Shown: piece after piece, positions 59,027-64,000 of the stretch | How positions within the stretch are numbered: the stretch's first letter is position 1 | Layout: each line of letters opens with the position of its first letter | Origin: Actinoplanes flavus | Lineage (GTDB): Bacteria; Actinomycetota; Actinomycetes; Mycobacteriales; Micromonosporaceae | Length of the DNA: 64,000 bases | NCBI RefSeq assembly: GCF_017592555.1 | Contig: NZ_JAGFNS010000016.1 | Span: 63,724 to 127,723 of the forward strand | Direction of reading: 5' to 3' | Notes under the pieces: model-generated | Database searches by the model: none | The model's input: only the letters and a program-made list of their open reading frames with translations | What the model was told of the DNA's origin: nothing | Program-made: the position numbers and the translations under genes

Positions 59027-60118
59027 GTGTCCGGCGAGAAGACCGAGCAACCCACTGCCCAGAAGCTCAAGAAGGCCAAGCAGGAGGGGCAGATCGGCCG
59101 TACCCAGGACCTCGGCGCCTGGGCCGGCATGTTCGCCGCCAGCATCATCCTTCCGCGCACCCTGACCAAGGCCATGGAGCACGCCCAGGAGGTGATGGCG
59201 AAGGTCCCGGAGACGATCGCCGATCCGGACCCCGGCAAGGCCCTCGCCATCCTGAAGGAAGGGCTGATGGGCGCGGCCTGGACGGTGCTGCCGCTGGCGC
59301 TGACCATGATGGCGGTCGGCATCGTGGCGGCCGGCGCGCAGGGCGGCATCCGGGTCGCCACCAAGCTGTTCAAACCCAAGTTCAACCGGCTCAACCCGTT
59401 CACCGGGATCAAGCGGATGGTCGGCCCGCAGGGGCTGTGGGAGGGCGTCAAGGCGCTGGTCAAGACGACGGTGCTCGGGGTCGTCCTCTACCTGATCATG
59501 AAGGACATCGTCCCGACGCTGATGACCGCCGGCCAACTGCCGCTGCGCTCGCTGATCGGCGTCATCAACGACGCCGCGATCCAGCTCATCCGGGCCGCCG
59601 CGGCGGCCGGTCTGGTGATGGCCGCGGCCGACTACTTCGTGGTGCGGCGCCGCACCAACAAGCAGCTGCGGATGAGCAAGGAAGAGGTCAAGCAGGAGCA
59701 CAAGAACACCGAGGGCGACCCGTTGATCAAGGCCCAGATCCGGGCCAAGCAGCACGCCATGGCCCGGAACCGGCAGATGGCCGACGTGCCGACCGCGGAC
59801 GTCGTGGTGGTCAACCCGGTGCACATCGCGGTGGCGCTGCGGTACGAGCCGGAGAAGGGCGCGCCCCGGGTGGTGGCGAAGGGTCAGGGGCCGCTGGCCG
59901 CGAAGATCCGCGACCTCGCGACCGAGAACCGGATCCCGATGGTGCAGGACGTCCCGCTGGCCCGGGCGCTGAACAAGGACTGCGAGATCGGTCAGGAGAT
60001 CCCGGCGGAGTTCTACGGTGCGGTGGCGAAGGTGCTGGCGTTCGTGATGAGCCTGAAGGCACGTGGTGCGGCCGCTGGTTTCCACCGCAACCCGAACCCC
60101 ACCCCAGCTGCGGCATAA
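59027..60118 (+). CDS. flhB: Flagellar export switch protein FlhB (NPVH variant)
   Basis: A 363-aa protein. The start E-K-T-E-Q-P-T-A-Q-K-L-K-K-A is the family type, with four helices (about residues 30-50, 85-105, 143-165 and 190-210) and a cytoplasmic domain. The autocleavage loop is N263-P264-V265-H266, where most FlhB have N-P-T-H. Autocleavage normally occurs between N and P and switches export from hook to filament substrates. GTG start with GAGGAGG upstream. The final residues are an Ala/Pro tail. Confidence 0.9.
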   Translation: MSGEKTEQPTAQKLKKAKQEGQIGRTQDLGAWAGMFAASIILPRTLTKAMEHAQEVMAKVPETIADPDPGKALAILKEGLMGAAWTVLPLALTMMAVGIVAAGAQGGIRVATKLFKPKFNRLNPFTGIKRMVGPQGLWEGVKALVKTTVLGVVLYLIMKDIVPTLMTAGQLPLRSLIGVINDAAIQLIRAAAAAGLVMAAADYFVVRRRTNKQLRMSKEEVKQEHKNTEGDPLIKAQIRAKQHAMARNRQMADVPTADVVVVNPVHIAVALRYEPEKGAPRVVAKGQGPLAAKIRDLATENRIPMVQDVPLARALNKDCEIGQEIPAEFYGAVAKVLAFVMSLKARGAAAGFHRNPNPTPAAA

Positions 60119-60249
60119 CCACCAAATCCGGAGATTTCCTCACAACACGCTGCAAGAGCAGGGAAGATCGGTGCGTGGCGGTGCCACAGCGGCCTCAGTG
60201 ACAGCGGGGCTCGGATGGCCACCGGACTGCCCACCGCTCGGAAGGTGCC

Positions 60250-62301
60250 GTGAAGACGAAGCAGCTTGGCAGGTTCGCCGTACCCGTGGGGGTCGTCGGC
60301 ATCATCATCATGATGGTCGTCCCGCTGCCGACCTTCCTGCTGGACCTGCTGATCGCCCTCAACATCACGACCGCGCTGCTCGTGCTGCTGATCTCCATGT
60401 TCGTACAGAAGCCGCTCGACTTCGCCATCTTCCCCGCGCTGCTGCTCGTCCTGACGCTGTTCCGGCTCGCCCTCAACATCAGCGCGACCCGGCTGGTGCT
60501 GCGCGACGGTGACGCGGGCAAGGTGATCCACGCGTTCGGCAGCTTCGTCGTCGGCGGCAACCTGGTCATCGGCCTGGTCATCTTCTCGATCCTGGTGATC
60601 GTCCAGATGATCGTGGTCACCAAGGGCGCCGAGCGGGTCGCCGAGGTGGGCGCCCGGTTCACCCTCGACGCCATGCCCGGTAAGCAGATGGCCATCGACG
60701 CCGACCTCAACGCCGGCCTGATCGACGACGCCGAGGCCAAGAAGCGCCGCGCCGAGGTCGCCGCCGAGGCCGACTTCTACGGCGCCATGGACGGTGGGTC
60801 CAAGTTCGTCAAGGGCGACGCGATCGCGGCCATCATCATCACGGTGATCAACCTGGTCGGCGGCTTCGCCGTCGGCATCATGCAGGCCGGCATGTCCCCG
60901 GCCGACGCGATGAACCACTACAGCATGCTGAGCATCGGCGACGGCCTGGTCTCGCAGATCCCGGCACTGCTGCTGTCGGTCGCCACCGGTCTGATCGTGA
61001 CCCGCTCGGCCACCACCGGGGACATGGGGCAGAGCGTCACCACCCAGCTCAGCCAGAACAAGCTCGCGCTGCGCATCGGCGGCGGCGCCGCGATCGCCCT
61101 GTGTGTCATCCCCGGCCTGCCGAAACTCCCCTTTCTGCTGGTCGGCGGGGCGGTGCTGTTGATCGCCCAGCGGGTGAAGGACGCCGAGCCGGAGGTGATC
61201 GAGGCACACGGGGCCGCCGCGGAGGGTTCCGACCTGCCCGCGCCGGACAGCCCGGAACAGCTGCTCGGCGAGATGCGGATCGACCCGCTGGAGCTGGCGC
61301 TCGCCCCGGATCTGGTCGACCTCGTCGACGCCAACGGCGGTGACCTGCTCGACCGGGTCCGGGCCCTGCGCCGCAAGATGGCCATGGAACTCGGCGTGAT
61401 CATGCCGCCGGTCCGTACCCGGGACGACCTGGACCTGCCCCTCTCCTCGTACGCGATCCGGATCTCCGGGGTGGACGCCGGCGCCGGCCAGGCGCCACCG
61501 GGCACCGTGCTCGCCATCGGCGAGGGCCTCCAGGCGCTCCCCGGCCGCGCCGGCGTCGAACCGGTCTTCGGGCTGGCCGGCAAGTGGGTCCCCGCCGAGC
61601 TGCACTACCAGGCCGAGATCTCCGGGGCGACCGTCGTGGACCGAGCCTCGGTGATCATCACGCATCTCGCCGAGATCGTCCGGACCAACGCCAGCCGCCT
61701 GCTCGGCCGTGAGGACGTTCGCGCGCTCAGCGAGATGGTCAAGCGCACCCACCCGGTCGTGGTGGAGGAACTGACCCCGGCGCTGCTCAGCCTGGGCCAG
61801 ATCCAGAAGGTGCTGCAGGCCATGCTCGACGAGGGCGTGCCGATCCGCGACCTGGTCCGCATCTTCGAGGCGCTCTCGTTGCGGGCCAAGATCTCCGTCG
61901 ACCACGACGGCCTGGTCGAGGCGGCGCGCGCGGCCCTGGGCCCGGCCATCGCCGCCCAGTACGCGACCGCCGGCCGGCTCACCGTGATCACACTCGACCC
62001 GATGCTCGAGCAGAGTCTGCTCGAGTCACTGCGACCCAGCGACACCGGCGCCTTCATGGCGATCGACGGCATGCGTGCCGAGGCGATCGTCAGCGAGTCG
62101 GGCCGGCTCACCGAGGTCGCCGAGCAGCAGGGCCTGAATCCGGTCCTGGCGTGCTCACCACAGCTGAGGCTGCCGCTGATGCGACTGCTGCGGGCCGGCT
62201 CGCGCCGGGTCCAGGTGCTGTCGTACAGCGAAATCTCTGGTTCCACCGCACAGATCGAAACGATAGGGGTGGTGAACGGTGCCTACGCGGGTGCTTCTTG
62301 A
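60250..62301 (+). CDS. flhA: Flagellar export apparatus protein FlhA
   Basis: A 683-aa protein. Eight helices fill residues 10-310, with the conserved loop (F-H-I-P-E-R region) visible as T-L-D-A-M-P-G-K-Q-M-A-I-D-A-D-L-N-A-G near residues 138-156. The large cytoplasmic domain (345-683) forms the export ring and binds chaperones. It is the last apparatus gene before the flhF-like gene, which overlaps it by 23 bases. GTG start at 60250. Confidence 0.95.
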   Translation: MKTKQLGRFAVPVGVVGIIIMMVVPLPTFLLDLLIALNITTALLVLLISMFVQKPLDFAIFPALLLVLTLFRLALNISATRLVLRDGDAGKVIHAFGSFVVGGNLVIGLVIFSILVIVQMIVVTKGAERVAEVGARFTLDAMPGKQMAIDADLNAGLIDDAEAKKRRAEVAAEADFYGAMDGGSKFVKGDAIAAIIITVINLVGGFAVGIMQAGMSPADAMNHYSMLSIGDGLVSQIPALLLSVATGLIVTRSATTGDMGQSVTTQLSQNKLALRIGGGAAIALCVIPGLPKLPFLLVGGAVLLIAQRVKDAEPEVIEAHGAAAEGSDLPAPDSPEQLLGEMRIDPLELALAPDLVDLVDANGGDLLDRVRALRRKMAMELGVIMPPVRTRDDLDLPLSSYAIRISGVDAGAGQAPPGTVLAIGEGLQALPGRAGVEPVFGLAGKWVPAELHYQAEISGATVVDRASVIITHLAEIVRTNASRLLGREDVRALSEMVKRTHPVVVEELTPALLSLGQIQKVLQAMLDEGVPIRDLVRIFEALSLRAKISVDHDGLVEAARAALGPAIAAQYATAGRLTVITLDPMLEQSLLESLRPSDTGAFMAIDGMRAEAIVSESGRLTEVAEQQGLNPVLACSPQLRLPLMRLLRAGSRRVQVLSYSEISGSTAQIETIGVVNGAYAGAS

Positions 62302-63820
62302 GGGGCCGGCCATCGAGCCATTGCTGGCTCAGATTCGTGACGAGTACGGCTCAGGCGTACGGATCATCTCCGCCGACAAAGTACGAAGTGGTGGCATCGG
62401 GGGCTTCTTCGCGAAGCAGCACTTCGAGCTCTCCGTCGAGGTACCGGATCCGAACGAGGACAGTGAGGACATGGCGCAACAGACCGCTGCCGACAGCGGC
62501 ACACCCAGCTTCGAGCGCCTGCTCGAACAGGCGGAAGCCCAGGATCGGGTGAACACCGAGAGGGCGGCCGTCGCCGATCGTCCCGCGCGCCAGGAAGGCC
62601 GGCAGGCCGGAATGGGCGACACCGGTGCGGCGTTCGCCGAGCTGATGGCCGGTCTGGACGTCGCCGGTCACCTGGGCGAAGGCCGGGCACCGGGCAGCTC
62701 CCGGTCGGCCAAGCCCCGGCATGCCGAGGCCGGCGAGGACAAACCCACGGTGCGGCCGTTCCGGCCGGCCGCCGCCGGTGGCACCCCGGTCAACACCGGC
62801 CAGCGGCCGGCGCCGGACGAGTTGCCCACCATGCCGAATTTCGGGGAGTGGCCCCCGGGCCGGGATCGGGAGCCCACCGAGCCGCGCGGGGCCATGACAC
62901 CGATCCGGGCGGCCGCGGCGGCACCGCGCGCCGCGGCACCCCCGGCGTCACCGCAGGCCGCGTTCGGCCCGGCTCCGGCCCCGATGCGGTCGGCCGCCGA
63001 GGTGTACGGCCTGGAGGAGTCGGTGCCGCTCTCCCCGGTCCCGGCGCCACCGGTTCCGGCCGAGGCGTCGGCCCCGGCCGTGGCTTCGGCCGTGGCCCCG
63101 GTCGCGGTCGGCCGCGGCGAGCTGGATGCCGTCCAGCGCAACCTGGTCTCGGTCGGGATGCCGGAGTCGATGGCTCGCAAGATCACCGGTGGGGACACGT
63201 ACGCCGGTGTGCTCAGCGTCCTGGCCGCCCGCCCGGCCGCACCCGGCATCCCGGACGGCGCCGGCGAGATCCTGGTGCTGGCCGGTGAGGTGCACACCGC
63301 GGTGCCGATCGCCAAGCAGCTCCTCGACCAGGTGCACGTGGACCACAACCATCTGCTGCTGGCGGCGCCCTCCACGGCGGGTACCGGGCTGCACTCGTCC
63401 CGGCTCATCTCCAGCGTCAACGCGGCCGAGATGCGGGCCGAGAAGTTGCAGAGTTCCGACAATCCGTGGGTGGTGGTGATCGACGCCCCGGTCGGCGGAA
63501 CCGACGCGTTCTGGGTCAACGACATGTGCGAGGCGCTCGGGGCCACCGCGCTCTGGGCCGTCGTCGACGCCACCCGCAAGACCGCGGACACCGCCCGTCA
63601 TCTGCGCGGACTCGGCGAGGTCGAGGCCCTCGTGGTGCACGGCGTGGACCTCACCTCGGACCCGGGTTCGGTGCTGGGCCTGGACGTGCCGATCTTCTCG
63701 CTGGACGGCAAACCGGCCACCCCGCACGCCTGGGCCGCGATGCTCTGTGCCCGGATCGCGGCCGAGGTGATGCCGTCCGCGGTCGCCCAGCGCCGGCTGA
63801 GCCGCTCCGGCCGTCATTGA
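62279..63820 (+). CDS. FlhF-like protein without a recognisable P-loop
   Basis: A 513-aa protein. The N-terminal B-domain-like region (1-60, R-I-I-S-A-D-K) and the position after flhA suggest FlhF, a polar GTPase that places flagella. A long Pro/Ala-rich linker covers 85-265. The C-terminal third (275-510) keeps the FlhF-like order of strands, but the expected GTPase loop reads L-V-L-A-G-E-V-H-T-A-V-P-I-A-K in place of G-x-x-x-x-G-K-T, so GTP binding is doubtful. The GTG at 62279 overlaps flhA. It may be a pseudo-GTPase. Confidence 0.65.
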   Translation: MPTRVLLEGPAIEPLLAQIRDEYGSGVRIISADKVRSGGIGGFFAKQHFELSVEVPDPNEDSEDMAQQTAADSGTPSFERLLEQAEAQDRVNTERAAVADRPARQEGRQAGMGDTGAAFAELMAGLDVAGHLGEGRAPGSSRSAKPRHAEAGEDKPTVRPFRPAAAGGTPVNTGQRPAPDELPTMPNFGEWPPGRDREPTEPRGAMTPIRAAAAAPRAAAPPASPQAAFGPAPAPMRSAAEVYGLEESVPLSPVPAPPVPAEASAPAVASAVAPVAVGRGELDAVQRNLVSVGMPESMARKITGGDTYAGVLSVLAARPAAPGIPDGAGEILVLAGEVHTAVPIAKQLLDQVHVDHNHLLLAAPSTAGTGLHSSRLISSVNAAEMRAEKLQSSDNPWVVVIDAPVGGTDAFWVNDMCEALGATALWAVVDATRKTADTARHLRGLGEVEALVVHGVDLTSDPGSVLGLDVPIFSLDGKPATPHAWAAMLCARIAAEVMPSAVAQRRLSRSGRH

Positions 63821-63832
63821 CCGGGTGCCGCG

Positions 63833-64000
63833 ATGATCAGGCCGTCGGTTCTGCTGTTCGCGCTGCTGATCAGCGCGCCGGCCTGGTACCGCCTACTCCT
63901 CGACGAACTGGAGGTGCGCCAGGCGCTGATCCGGTTCCTGGTCGCGGTGCCGGTCGCCGCCGTGCTGCTGGCCGGGCTCCGGTTCGTCCTCGCCGGTTAC
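63833..64000 (+). CDS. Membrane protein, truncated by the window edge
   Basis: The first 56 codons of a gene running past the right edge. Two hydrophobic segments (about residues 5-18 and 36-52) are separated by an acidic turn L-D-E-L-E-V-R-Q. The ATG lies 13 bases after the flhF-like stop, so it probably belongs to the same transcript. No family can be named from this portion. Confidence 0.6.
   Translation, partial: MIRPSVLLFALLISAPAWYRLLLDELEVRQALIRFLVAVPVAAVLLAGLRFVLAGY

Noticed and set aside
1-64000. tRNA or rRNA genes, insertion sequences, prophage
   Set aside because: No transposase, integrase or phage structural gene was seen, and no tRNA or rRNA was recognised by eye; a dedicated tRNA search could still find one.

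Overview
The window is high-GC actinobacterial DNA, most likely from a motile member of the Micromonosporaceae such as Actinoplanes. The evidence is GC-rich codon use with many GTG (and two TTG) starts, mycothiol synthase MshD, a GlnR-type regulator, DUF397/XRE genes, an HbhA-like protein and, unusually for actinomycetes, a large chemotaxis and flagellar cluster. The genus is an inference.

About 0-27 kb is housekeeping. It holds HD phosphohydrolase, FUSC and PrsW membrane proteins, a solitary GroES-like protein, an AI-2E-type permease, and then a block also known from mycobacteria: sseC-like (DUF1416), rhodanese cysA, an LmeA-like lipid-binding protein, GlnR and MshD. The cysA-sseC unit is preceded on the minus strand by a 25-codon cysteine-containing leader peptide gene with attenuator-like hairpins. 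A complete pstSCAB phosphate transporter follows, with PHO boxes upstream of pstS. A second phosphate system (PiT permease plus DUF47 accessory) lies at about 17-18.5 kb. A SigJ-type sigma factor, a DinG-like helicase, two NUDIX hydrolases, a nitrobindin-like protein coupled to a 34-residue membrane peptide, a Fur-family regulator and YgfZ complete the block.

About 27-28.4 kb looks like a scarred accessory patch: a DUF397 gene with an internally duplicated start, a broken XRE-DUF5753 regulator and an AlpA-like DNA-binding protein. BKACE and asparaginase genes follow. From 30.1 to 31.8 kb lies a gene-free region made of three different tandem repeat families, including six copies of a roughly 57-bp stem-loop unit. 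It ends at a 16-bp-arm palindrome in front of an XRE-HbhA-DUF2516 unit.

About 33-42 kb carries an alpha/beta hydrolase, a secreted proline-rich protein, EI24 and macro-domain proteins, an RTX-repeat secreted protein, a LacI regulator with a GH1 beta-glucosidase, a mycothiol-dependent isomerase-like protein, MurB and a secreted CAP protein.

From 42.3 kb to the right edge is the motility cluster: an OmpR-type regulator, cheA, cheW, an unknown 290-aa protein, cheB, cheR, two cheY-like genes alternating with cheX-like genes, then flgD, flgE, flbD, motA, motB, fliL, fliM, fliN, fliO, fliP, fliR, flhB, flhA and an flhF-like gene. Five sites matching a FliA-type promoter (CTCA, 16-17 bases, GCCGAA) sit in front of cheA, flgD, flbD, fliM and flhB, so the cluster appears to be cut into FliA-driven transcription units separated by strong hairpins. 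Odd points are the absence of fliQ between fliP and fliR, an FlhB with NPVH in place of NPTH, an FlhF-like protein without a recognisable P-loop, and a CheA with an inserted MshEN-like segment and a second CheW-like domain.
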